Assembly: GCA_029861955.1 (NCBI GenBank)
Contig: JAOTYK010000024.1
Coordinates: forward strand, 1-56,464
Direction: 5' to 3'
Length of the DNA: 56,464 nucleotides
Origin: Acidobacteriota bacterium
GTDB taxonomy: Bacteria; Acidobacteriota; Polarisedimenticolia; Polarisedimenticolales; Polarisedimenticolaceae
Shown piece by piece: positions 34,352-42,794 of this stretch (within the stretch, counting starts at the first letter, position 1; each line of letters opens with the position of its first letter). Below the pieces are notes generated by a model. The model searched no databases. It had not been told where the DNA came from and saw only the letters and a program-made list of their open reading frames with translations. Position numbers and translations under genes: made by a program.

Positions 34352-36418
34352 ATGCGAATGACCTGCAATTCTCTGCGGTGGCTTGCGTTGGGGCTTCTCC
34401 TCCTGTCGGCGGGCGGGATCGTCGTCGCCCAGACGATGGCGCCGATCCGGGAGGCCGAGGTCTCCATCCGGACGCGCCCGGTTGGCGGTATTCGGAGCGC
34501 GGGGACCCCCGCAATTCTGTTGCCGACCGTGGATCCGCGTCCCTCAGGCGCGTCCGTTCACCGAGGCGCCGGGAGTTCGATCAAGATCTCGGCAGCCACG
34601 ATGGCGGGGAGTGTCCGCTCGTTCGCCGTCAGTCCGGACGGAGCGACGGCGGTCTATCTCGCGGACCAGGTCACGATCGGACGTGTGGAACTGTATGCCA
34701 CGCCGGTCGATGGATCGTCGACTCCCATCACACTCAGTACGGGCCTGGTCTTCGGCACCGGAGACGAGGGTGTCTCCACATTCCAGATCAGCCCCGATGG
34801 GGCGAACGTGGCATTCCTCGCCGACGCCAACAGCGGCGGCGGTGTCGATGATCTGTACAGCGTGCCGATCGATGGTTCGACTGGCGCCGTGCAGTTGAGC
34901 GTCGCCGCGATGGCGCCGGTCACCGGGCTTGGCATCACGCCGGACAGCGCGACCGTCGCCTTCTTCGCGCAGGACATCGCCAGCGGCAGCGGGGCCACGG
35001 AGCTTCACGCCGCGTCGATCGGTGTCGCGTCCTCCGCACAACAGATCAGCGACGCGTCTGCCGGCAATGCCAACGGGAACGTCGTCGCGGCGATCTTCAG
35101 TCCCGATTCATCGCGGGCGGTCTATGCGGCGGACGCAGGAAGTGACGATGTCTTTCAGTGGTACGGCGTTCCGCTCGGCGCGTCCGGTCCCGGATCCGAC
35201 ACCCAGCTCTCGTCTGCGCTTGGGTCGGTGACACTGGCGGAAGTCAGTCCCGACAACTCTACGGTGGTTTACGTCGGCGATGACAACGTTCTTGGAATTC
35301 TGGATGTCTTCTCCGTGCCGATAAGCGGAGGCAGCCCAGTCAAACTCAACCCTGGAATGGCGGGCGACGGCGTCAACACGATTCAGGTTAGCGCCGATGG
35401 GACGAAGGTCGGGTATCTCGCAGATCAACAGACCGATGGCGTCAGTGAGGTCCACGCGGCGGCGATCGCCGGCGCTGGATCGGGCACGCGGCTCAACACG
35501 CCGCTGCTCGGGACCCAGTACGCCGATGTTCTTACGCTCAGCCCCGACGGTGGGACGGTCGTCTACGAGGCCGATGAGAATACCGTCGGCACGATCGATC
35601 TTCTATCAGTGCCGATTGACGGAAGTGCACAGCCGACGACACTCCACGGTCTCGCGATACCACAGAGCGCCGGCTCCTTCGTCGGCCGCGGGACCCCGGT
35701 GCTGGGGCGTCGTGCGGTCTATCCGGTCTTCGGTGCGGCCGTCGACCTCTTTAGCGTTCCGATCGATGGAGCGGCCGAGGCGACGCAACTGAACGACGTA
35801 TTGTCGGCCGGTGACGCGTTGTTCAACGTCTACGTGCCCGCGGTCGCAACCCAATTGGTCGCTTACGGAATCGGCTCCCAGTCCGAAGGCGCGACGCGAG
35901 ATATCTTCTCAGCGGCTGCCCGAGGAAACCTACCGCGAGAGCAGGTCAACGTGAGTGCGACGAGTGGGGACGTGGGTGTGCTGGGTTATCAGATTACGGC
36001 CGACGAAGAGTTTGCCGTCTACGTTCAGGATCAGACAACAAGTGGTAAGCCCGAGCTGTATGCTCATGGGCTGGATTCCGACGACGATGGAACTCCCAAT
36101 GCCACCGACAACTGCAAGTTCGTCGCGAATCCAGGGCAGAACCCAGTACCGTTCGGGCAGGTCGTGAGATCGACACTTGGAGTCTTTGTCTGGGATCTGA
36201 CCGCGGATGTGCGGTTTGTCCGTGGATTCTTGGCTTCAGTCAGCACGCTCTCAATCGACGAGACAGGCGTATTAGTCGATGCGGTGTCCTACGACGACGG
36301 TTTTGCTCCTGGAGCCGGAGCAGGTCGGTTCTACCTATTCGCCACGGACTGCGACGGTCGGAGCTACCAGACCGTTCCCGGAACCGAGCCTGGCCGTGAT
36401 CTTGCCGGTCTTCCCTAG
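34352..36418 (+). CDS. Exported beta-propeller protein
   Basis: 688 residues from ATG 34352 with GGGAGG upstream, 10 bases after the previous stop. Signal peptide (LRWLALGLLLLSAGGIVVAQ). About ten repeated units of 50-57 residues follow: SPDGATAVYLADQ ... ELYATPVDGS, SPDGANVAFLADA, TPDSATVAFFAQD, SPDNSTVVYVGDD, SADGTKVGYLADQ, SPDGGTVVYEADE. This is a TolB/PD40-like propeller without a kinase. Near residue 575, DSDDDGTPNATDNCKFV is a thrombospondin-type-3 calcium-binding repeat, followed by about 100 residues. It may be the soluble counterpart of the kinase propellers, but ligand and partner are unknown. Operon partner of the Cys-rich protein. Confidence 0.78.
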   Translation: MRMTCNSLRWLALGLLLLSAGGIVVAQTMAPIREAEVSIRTRPVGGIRSAGTPAILLPTVDPRPSGASVHRGAGSSIKISAATMAGSVRSFAVSPDGATAVYLADQVTIGRVELYATPVDGSSTPITLSTGLVFGTGDEGVSTFQISPDGANVAFLADANSGGGVDDLYSVPIDGSTGAVQLSVAAMAPVTGLGITPDSATVAFFAQDIASGSGATELHAASIGVASSAQQISDASAGNANGNVVAAIFSPDSSRAVYAADAGSDDVFQWYGVPLGASGPGSDTQLSSALGSVTLAEVSPDNSTVVYVGDDNVLGILDVFSVPISGGSPVKLNPGMAGDGVNTIQVSADGTKVGYLADQQTDGVSEVHAAAIAGAGSGTRLNTPLLGTQYADVLTLSPDGGTVVYEADENTVGTIDLLSVPIDGSAQPTTLHGLAIPQSAGSFVGRGTPVLGRRAVYPVFGAAVDLFSVPIDGAAEATQLNDVLSAGDALFNVYVPAVATQLVAYGIGSQSEGATRDIFSAAARGNLPREQVNVSATSGDVGVLGYQITADEEFAVYVQDQTTSGKPELYAHGLDSDDDGTPNATDNCKFVANPGQNPVPFGQVVRSTLGVFVWDLTADVRFVRGFLASVSTLSIDETGVLVDAVSYDDGFAPGAGAGRFYLFATDCDGRSYQTVPGTEPGRDLAGLP

Positions 36419-36424
36419 ATCGAG

Positions 36425-37261
36425 CTACAGCGGTAGTTCGAGACCTTCCCGGGCCACGATCGTATTCGGGAACTCTTCTTGCGCGACCCGCAGCACGGCG
36501 TCGAGGTCTTCGTCGGTGTGGTCCGGATGATGGTGGAACAGCACCAGCGAACCGATCTGAGCCACCAGAGCCGTCTGTACGGCGGCGTACCACGTGCTGT
36601 GACCCCAGCCGCGACGAAGCTCCTCGTATTCGGTGGGCTGGTACGTTGCGTCGTAGATCAGGTAGTCCGCGCCTCGTGCGAATTCAATCAACGCTTTGTC
36701 GGTCGCCTCGACCCCGTGCTCATGATCGGTGGCGTAGACGATCTGACGCCCGTCACATTCGATGCGGAACGCCATGCAGCCGTCGGGGTGGTTGAGCGGC
36801 AGACTCCGAACGGTGAGGTCGCCGATCTTGATGGGCGACTCTCCGACGGCACGGTAGGAGATATTCGAGGGTGTATCGGACAGCGTCACCGGGAAGTACG
36901 GAGGGCTGACGAGCGACTCGAGAATCTCTTTGACCGAGCGCCCGCAACTGTCCATCCCGTAGATCGAGAACGTGCTGTTGGCGTTGTAGAGCGGCGGGAA
37001 GAGGGGCAGGCCTTCGATGTGATCGAAATGGTAGTGCGAGAGGAAGATATGAAAGCGTCGCGCGCGATCGGCGGGTTCCGCGGCCAACACGTTTCCGAGG
37101 CCCCGCAGCCCCGAGCCACAGTCGAGGATGAGATAGTCGTTCTCACCAAGCTGCACGGCCAGACACGCCGTATTTCCGCCGTAGGCCAGCCGGTCGGCGG
37201 ACGGGGTAGGGACCGTGCCACGAGCTCCCCAGCACTTGAGTTTATATCTAGCCGACGCCAT
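36425..37261 (-). CDS. Metallo-beta-lactamase-fold hydrolase
   Basis: 278 residues from ATG 37261. Metal-site motifs: FLSHYHFDHIEGL (His76, His78, Asp80, His81), LNHPDGCMAFRIE (third-site His), ATDHEHG (bridging Asp) and LFHHHPDHTDED (final His). The opening KLKCWGARGTVPTP, with GGNTACL and ILDCGSGLRGLG, is typical of PhnP/RNase Z-like phosphodiesterases in this superfamily. Candidate substrates are cyclic nucleotides or other phosphodiesters. It is divergent, by 72 bases, from the FecR-barrel/adenylate cyclase operon, which makes a cAMP phosphodiesterase role attractive but unproven. Class II cyclic-nucleotide phosphodiesterases share this fold. Confidence 0.88.
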   Translation of the reverse strand: MASARYKLKCWGARGTVPTPSADRLAYGGNTACLAVQLGENDYLILDCGSGLRGLGNVLAAEPADRARRFHIFLSHYHFDHIEGLPLFPPLYNANSTFSIYGMDSCGRSVKEILESLVSPPYFPVTLSDTPSNISYRAVGESPIKIGDLTVRSLPLNHPDGCMAFRIECDGRQIVYATDHEHGVEATDKALIEFARGADYLIYDATYQPTEYEELRRGWGHSTWYAAVQTALVAQIGSLVLFHHHPDHTDEDLDAVLRVAQEEFPNTIVAREGLELPL

Positions 37262-37333
37262 GCAGACCTCATTTATTAATCGAGATCGGATTCTAGCAGC
37301 TATGATGCAGTCGATGTGTAGGGGGGCCGCGAG

Positions 37334-40300
37334 ATGCAGCGCAAGAATCGTCCGGTAGGTGTCATTTTCCTGATCGGCCTAGGGGTGGTGCTCGCGTCCC
37401 CGGTCCTCGGCGCCGATGACCCATGCGGCAAACTGGCTTCGGTCCAGAACGACGTCACGACCCTCTCTAGCGAGGACGAGCAGTGGCATCCGTCGGTGAT
37501 CAACGAGAACCTCTTTGCCAGCGATCGAGTGAAAACCGGTGAAGGCAGCCGAGCGGCGATCCTCTACTCCGATCAAACGCTGCATCGTGTCAACGAGAAG
37601 AGCGAGGTCGAGATCCGTGCCCCGCAGGACGGTCAACCGGGTGCACTTCGCGTGCTATCGGGTCAGCATTACTTTTCCAGTCGCAAGCCGAAAGACTACG
37701 GAAGGATTGAGACTCCGACCGTAACGGCTGCGATCCGCGGTACCGAGTTTGTTGTCGACGTCGGACTCGACGGAACCACCACGATCACGATGGTCGAGGG
37801 TGTTGTTGATGCGTCCAATGACTTTGGCTCGCTTCGTGTTTCGGCGGGGGAGTCTGCATTCGTCAAGCCGGGCAGCGCTCCGGTCCGGCGTGTCGTGGTG
37901 CGACCGCGCGACGCCGTTACCTGGTCGCTCTACTACCCACGTGTCGTCGGTCGCGCGGACGCCGCGCGTCTTCAGTCCATGGGTGCCGAGGGTCAGGGAC
38001 TGCTGCAGGCGGCAGACCTTTTGGCCTCCGGGCAGGTCTCTCGCGCCTCGTCGATAATCGCCGAGGCGAGAGAGCGAAACCCCAACAATCCGGTGGCTCT
38101 GGCGTTAGCCTCGGTGATCGAGGTCGTGGCCGATCGGAAGGACGAGGCTCGTCGCCTCGCCCGGAAGGCCTACGAGGCCGACGACGAATCTGCCGCGGCA
38201 GCGATGGCGATGTCGTTCTCGTATCAGTCCGATTTCGACATCGAGAGCGCCCGCGAGCTTGCAGAGACCGCGGTGCGACTGGATCCGGATAGTGCAGAGG
38301 CACGTGCCCGTCTGGCGGAGCTGCGGATGGCGGAGGGCGATACCCGCGGGGCACGGGAGGCTGCAGAGAAAGCGGTTCGTCGTGACGCCGATTCGTCGCG
38401 GGCGTTGGCGGTGCTTGGATTCGTGGAGTTGGCGGAATTTCAGACGGCCCGGGCGGTCGAGACGTTTCGACGTGCCGTGGCCTCCGATCCCGGTTTCCCG
38501 CTGGCGCGCCTGGGACTGGGCATCGCGTTGCTACGCAGCGATCTGGCCGCCGGTCGCGAGGAACTGCAGACCGCCGTCATCCTCGACCCCGACAACTCGC
38601 TGCTTCGTTCCTATTTGTCGAAGGCGTACTTCGAGGAGCGGCGCGAGGGCGCTGCGTCGAAGGAGTTGGAGATCGCGAAACAGCTGGACCCCTCGGACCC
38701 GACGCCGCATCTCTACGACGCCATCCTCAAACGGACCTATAACCGACCCGTCGAGGCTCTAGGCGAGTTGCAGCAGTCGATCAAGCTGAACGATCAGCGG
38801 GCCGTCTATCGCTCGCGACTGTTGCTCGATGAGGATTTGGCCGTTCGCTCGGTGGACCTGGCGGGGATCTACAACGAGCTGGGATTTGATCAACTGGGCA
38901 TGGTGACCGCTCGCGATAGTGCCGATCAGGACCAGTCGAACTTCTCGTCCCATCTCTTCCTGGCGGGAACCTACCGCAATCTTCCCGGCTTCGCTCCGGC
39001 TTTCCTCAGTGAGACATTGCAGGCGAGGATCTACCAGCCCTCCAACGTGAACGCCGTCAGGCCGGACGTCGTCAACGAGAGCGTGTCATTCAATGAGTAC
39101 ACGTCGTTGTTCAATCGTCCGCGAACTCGAGGCTTTGCCGGTCTCCGCTATGGGTCGACCGACAGCGATCTCAGTGAGTACTTCGATCCGGGCGATGTTT
39201 GCCTGGATCCGATGGGCAACGTCGGCTCTTGCCTGGACCTGCTCGAAGTGAAAGACAGCAGTTCGAGCGGTGCAGACCTCACGCTAAGTTTCAATCGCGA
39301 TCGGTTCGCCGCCGCGGTCTCGTACCAGACGTTCGAGGACGACGGCTTCCGAACCAATAACGATACCGACAACGACTCCGTGCGGGCGTTCATGGTCTTT
39401 GCGTTGACGCCTCGCGACCAGTTCCAGGTCAATGTCATCGATGGCACCCGCAAGACCGGTGATCTGCCGCTTCGTGGCTTTCCGGCGCTCATCGGGCTGG
39501 AGCGCATCGAGACGGACCTGACGAACATCGGCCTCGGCTATCACCGCAAGATCTCGCCGGCCTCCGATCTGGCCGTCTCCGCCATCATTAGCGAGGTCAA
39601 GCAGGATTTCGCGATCCCGATCTTCATGCAGGCCAGCTCCGCAGAGATCGATGGTGCTCAGCTGGAAGCGCAGTACGTCCTCAGAACCAGGAATGTCAGC
39701 TGGACCGCAGGTGCCGGCCATTACACCGGTGACCAGACGGTCCGCAGCGCGACATTCGGTCTCCCGCCTGCGATGGCCAGCGGCGACGACGAGTTCTCGA
39801 ACCTCTATGGCTATGCCAAGATTCGCGGGATGGGTCCTCTGGAGTTGACGGCCGGGCTGTCCTATGAGGATGCCTACGTCCCACTGGGACTCCTGCCACC
39901 GAGGGACTCCAACCTGCAGATCTCCGATCTGGTCCTCGAAGACTCCGAGGTCAGCCCGAAGTTTGGGCTGTCGGTTCGGGCCTCCGCCTCGACCGTCTTC
40001 AGGGCGACCGCCTACAGCCGTTTGACTCCCGCCATCGGTCGGCTGCAAACACTCGAGCCGACCCAGGTTGTCGGCTTTAACCAGTTCTTCGACGACCCCG
40101 CCGGCACGTCGTCCTGGAACTACGGAGTGGGTGTCGATCAGGAGTTCGGCAAGCGGGTCTTCGGCGGACTCTCGCTGCTTCGACGCGATCTGGACATCCC
40201 GGAGCCCTACTGTTCGGCGCCGGATCCATTCGCAGGCTGTGCGTTTCAGTCGGCCACGGAGATCGTCGGAAGGAACAGCGACGACTGGCTGGGTAACCTC

Positions 40301-40729
40301 TACGTCAACGCGACGGTTGGCAATCGTCTGGCCCTGAGCCTTGAATATGCGTACGAGGAGCGGGACTTCGATTTCACCCAGTTGAGCAACAACAGCCTCT
40401 TCGAGGACTTCGTTCGCACCCAACGACTGCGACCTCAGGTGCGTTTCTTCCTGCCGATGGGTTTCTTTACCGCCGTTCGCGGAACGATGTTCGATCAGCG
40501 TGTCGACCAATTTGACGATCTGTCCAATGCCGCCCGGTCGCCGATCGAGGAGGATTTCTGGACCGCCGACCTGGATATCGGCTATCGATTGCCCGGTCGT
40601 TGGGGATCCGTGGTCCTCAGTGTGATGAATGTGACGGATCAGGAGTTCGATTACTTCCGTAGTTCACTCGAGCAGGACATCGTTCCCGCCCGAACGGCGC
40701 TCCTGACGGTGAACTTCACCTCGCCGTGA
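37334..40729 (+). CDS. FecR-TPR-outer membrane beta-barrel fusion protein
   Basis: 1131 residues with a signal peptide (VGVIFLIGLGVVLASPVLGAD). Residues about 35-200 form a FecR domain: VKTGEGSRAAILYSDQTLHR, GQHYFSSR, IETPTVTAAIRGTEFVVDV, VEGVVDASN. Residues about 215-530 are TPR-like repeats (NPNNPVALALASVI, LDPDSAEARARLAELRM, SDPGFPLARLGLGIAL). Residues about 560-1131 alternate strands rich in aromatic and polar residues (FAGLRYGSTDSD, RFAAAVSYQTF, DLAVSAIISEVKQDF, LALSLEYAYEERDF) and end in a short strand (TALLTVNFTSP), like an outer-membrane barrel. There is no TonB box or plug. FecR modules often accompany CHASE2 cyclases; here the GTGA overlap with the cyclase gene couples them. Likely an envelope sensor or channel. 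Confidence 0.88.
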   Translation: MQRKNRPVGVIFLIGLGVVLASPVLGADDPCGKLASVQNDVTTLSSEDEQWHPSVINENLFASDRVKTGEGSRAAILYSDQTLHRVNEKSEVEIRAPQDGQPGALRVLSGQHYFSSRKPKDYGRIETPTVTAAIRGTEFVVDVGLDGTTTITMVEGVVDASNDFGSLRVSAGESAFVKPGSAPVRRVVVRPRDAVTWSLYYPRVVGRADAARLQSMGAEGQGLLQAADLLASGQVSRASSIIAEARERNPNNPVALALASVIEVVADRKDEARRLARKAYEADDESAAAAMAMSFSYQSDFDIESARELAETAVRLDPDSAEARARLAELRMAEGDTRGAREAAEKAVRRDADSSRALAVLGFVELAEFQTARAVETFRRAVASDPGFPLARLGLGIALLRSDLAAGREELQTAVILDPDNSLLRSYLSKAYFEERREGAASKELEIAKQLDPSDPTPHLYDAILKRTYNRPVEALGELQQSIKLNDQRAVYRSRLLLDEDLAVRSVDLAGIYNELGFDQLGMVTARDSADQDQSNFSSHLFLAGTYRNLPGFAPAFLSETLQARIYQPSNVNAVRPDVVNESVSFNEYTSLFNRPRTRGFAGLRYGSTDSDLSEYFDPGDVCLDPMGNVGSCLDLLEVKDSSSSGADLTLSFNRDRFAAAVSYQTFEDDGFRTNNDTDNDSVRAFMVFALTPRDQFQVNVIDGTRKTGDLPLRGFPALIGLERIETDLTNIGLGYHRKISPASDLAVSAIISEVKQDFAIPIFMQASSAEIDGAQLEAQYVLRTRNVSWTAGAGHYTGDQTVRSATFGLPPAMASGDDEFSNLYGYAKIRGMGPLELTAGLSYEDAYVPLGLLPPRDSNLQISDLVLEDSEVSPKFGLSVRASASTVFRATAYSRLTPAIGRLQTLEPTQVVGFNQFFDDPAGTSSWNYGVGVDQEFGKRVFGGLSLLRRDLDIPEPYCSAPDPFAGCAFQSATEIVGRNSDDWLGNLYVNATVGNRLALSLEYAYEERDFDFTQLSNNSLFEDFVRTQRLRPQVRFFLPMGFFTAVRGTMFDQRVDQFDDLSNAARSPIEEDFWTADLDIGYRLPGRWGSVVLSVMNVTDQEFDYFRSSLEQDIVPARTALLTVNFTSP

Positions 40730-42720
40730 CGGATTCACGCACCCGCACGGCCGTGGTGTTGGCGGTCGCCGTCGGCCTTGTTGGTGTGGTCCTGAGTCAC
40801 TGGCCGTTGATGGCGAGTCTCGAGAAACGTTACGGCCACGACTTCCTGTTCAAGCTTCGTGGCGCTCGGCCCGCTCCAACGGGGGTCGTTGTCGTTGCGA
40901 TCGATGACGCCTCGTTTATCGAGCGCGGTGTCGACCCCCTGGCGCCGTGGCCTCGGGAGCTCCACGCCGAGCTGGTCCGAATACTGAAAGATCGGGGAGC
41001 TCGGTCCGTCGCCTTCGATGTGCTGTTTGAAACGCCGGGTGATCCCGCAAGCGACGTTCAGTTCGAGCTGGCGCTGTTTGACGCGAACAACGTCGTTCTG
41101 GGGTCGACGATCGATCGAACAGAGGATCCACGTTTCCGACAAGCACGACTGATCGAACCGTATCGACCGTTCGCCGAGAGTGCGGCGGCAGTTGGCGAAG
41201 TTTCCATGCCACAGGACGGCGACGGCGTCATTCGAGAGAGTTGGCTGTACACCGGAGACCGTCCGAGCCTGGCGTTGGCCGCTTACGAGGTTGCGACAGG
41301 CGATCTCTCATTCCGCGGGGATCGTGGCAGCCGTCTGATCGACTACTACGGGCCGCCGCGAACGATCAACACCGTGTCGCTCTATCAGGCCCTCGACCCG
41401 GACCAGTACCTGCCCGATGGCTTCTTTCAGGATCGAGTCGTGTTTGTGGGCCTTTCACAGGTCGCCGCGACGCAGATCGGCGAAAGTAAGGACTCGTTCC
41501 CGACGCCGTTCAGCGGGGGGGTGGTGGGGTTCACCTACGGTGTCGAGGTGCACGCGACGATTGCCGCCAACCTCCTCGAGGGAAGACACCTCGATCGACC
41601 GACGATCGGGTGGATCGTAGCCTGGTCGTTCGGTCTAGCCCTGCTGGCGGCGTTTCTGTTCATCTTCCTGCGCCCCCTCACGGCCGCCGTGGCGTTGTTC
41701 GCGCTCATCGGGTGTGTGTGGGTCGTCGGCTACGGCGCGCTGACCTTCTGGGGTCGATCGATCGCGGTCATCCTGCCGGCGCTGATCCAGGCACCGATCT
41801 CCTACGGCGCCAGTACGCTCTGGTACTACCTGACCACGGTTCGTCAACGCGAGAAGATACGCCGGGCATTCGCCCTTTACCTTTCGCCGGAGATGAGTCG
41901 ACGTATTTCCGAAGAGTCCGAGTCTCTTAGCCTGGGCGGCGAGGAGGTCGTTGGTACCGCCCTGTTCACCGACGTTCAGGGGTTCACGTCGATCGCAGAG
42001 GACATGACGGCCACCGAGACCGCCAAGATGCTCAACGAGTATTTCTCCGCGATCACGACGAAACTGTTCGAGACGGGTGGCACGCTCATCAAATATATTG
42101 GCGATGCGGTATTCGCCATCTGGGGCGCCCCCGTCCGGATGGAGGATCACGCACCGCGGGCATGTCGCGCAGCCCTTGCGATGGCGGCGCAGCAGGAGTC
42201 GACGGGGGATTCGCCGGCGTCGCGTCTCGTGACACGCATCGGGGTGCATTGCGGCCCGATGTTGGTGGGAAACCTGGGTTCTTCACAGCGGTTCGATTAC
42301 ACCGCCATCGGCGACACGATCAACCTGGCGGCTCGCCTCGAATCGCTGAACAAGACCACCGGCACTCGCGTCCTTGTCAGCGGAGAGGCGATCGCAGCCG
42401 CAGGAGACGAGTTCATCTCTCGGTTTCTCGGCCGGGTTCGAGTGGTTGGCCGTGCGGATCCTGTCGAGTTGTATGAACTGCTGGGATCGCATGAGACTCC
42501 AGGCAGCATCGACGCCGACACGCTTTCCATCTTCGGCGACGCCGTCACCCAATTCACGTCTCGCAGGTTCCGTGAGGCGGTTGCCGGATTCGAGGAGACC
42601 TGTCGTCGACGAGGTGGCACCGACGGGCCGTCGGAGTGGTACCTGAGCACGATTGCCGGTTTCGAGTCCGATCCGCCGCCACAGGGCTGGGACGGAGTCA
42701 TCCAGCTCGCCAAAAAGTGA
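40726..42720 (+). CDS. CHASE2-domain class III adenylate cyclase
   Basis: 664 residues from GTG 40726, overlapping the barrel gene's stop by 4 bases. One N-terminal helix (about 11-30), a periplasmic CHASE2 sensor (about 35-290: VVVVAIDDASFIERG, SVAFDVLFE, IDYYGPPRTI, DRVVFVGLS), then three helices (about 294-365). The catalytic domain (about 405-580) has both metal Asp (Asp416 in FTDVQGFTS, Asp460 in KYIGDAVFAIWG), adenine-specifying Lys456 and Thr526 (DYTAIGD), Asn533 and Arg537 (TINLAARLE). All class III determinants are present, so it should make cAMP, as a dimer, when CHASE2 senses an envelope signal. Neighbours (barrel, cNMP-binding kinase, MBL hydrolase) suggest input, output and turnover. 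Confidence 0.95.
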   Translation: MTDSRTRTAVVLAVAVGLVGVVLSHWPLMASLEKRYGHDFLFKLRGARPAPTGVVVVAIDDASFIERGVDPLAPWPRELHAELVRILKDRGARSVAFDVLFETPGDPASDVQFELALFDANNVVLGSTIDRTEDPRFRQARLIEPYRPFAESAAAVGEVSMPQDGDGVIRESWLYTGDRPSLALAAYEVATGDLSFRGDRGSRLIDYYGPPRTINTVSLYQALDPDQYLPDGFFQDRVVFVGLSQVAATQIGESKDSFPTPFSGGVVGFTYGVEVHATIAANLLEGRHLDRPTIGWIVAWSFGLALLAAFLFIFLRPLTAAVALFALIGCVWVVGYGALTFWGRSIAVILPALIQAPISYGASTLWYYLTTVRQREKIRRAFALYLSPEMSRRISEESESLSLGGEEVVGTALFTDVQGFTSIAEDMTATETAKMLNEYFSAITTKLFETGGTLIKYIGDAVFAIWGAPVRMEDHAPRACRAALAMAAQQESTGDSPASRLVTRIGVHCGPMLVGNLGSSQRFDYTAIGDTINLAARLESLNKTTGTRVLVSGEAIAAAGDEFISRFLGRVRVVGRADPVELYELLGSHETPGSIDADTLSIFGDAVTQFTSRRFREAVAGFEETCRRRGGTDGPSEWYLSTIAGFESDPPPQGWDGVIQLAKK

Positions 42721-42746
42721 ATCTCGTCTGCCCCGGCCAGAACGGC

Positions 42747-42766
42747 TAGAATCGTGGCGACGCCAC
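42747..42766 (+). promoter_or_regulatory. -10-like box and 13-bp palindrome upstream of the cNMP-binding kinase
   Basis: TAGAAT (42747-42752, 5 of 6) is followed at once by the perfect dyad GTGGCGACGCCAC (42754-42766), 28 bases before the ATG at 42795. No good -35 box is visible. The dyad could be an operator over the start site, giving the kinase its own control apart from the cyclase operon. Confidence 0.35.
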
Positions 42767-42794
42767 CCAGGCTGTAATCTCGACGGGAACAACA

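Noticed and set aside
31669-34467. Long minus-strand open frames of 449 and 417 codons
   Set aside because: They mirror the exported proteins on the plus strand; composition and lack of motifs mark them as shadows of GC-rich codon bias.
39284-40510. Minus-strand frame of 408 codons
   Set aside because: It is antisense to the barrel domain and has no signal, motif or start context.
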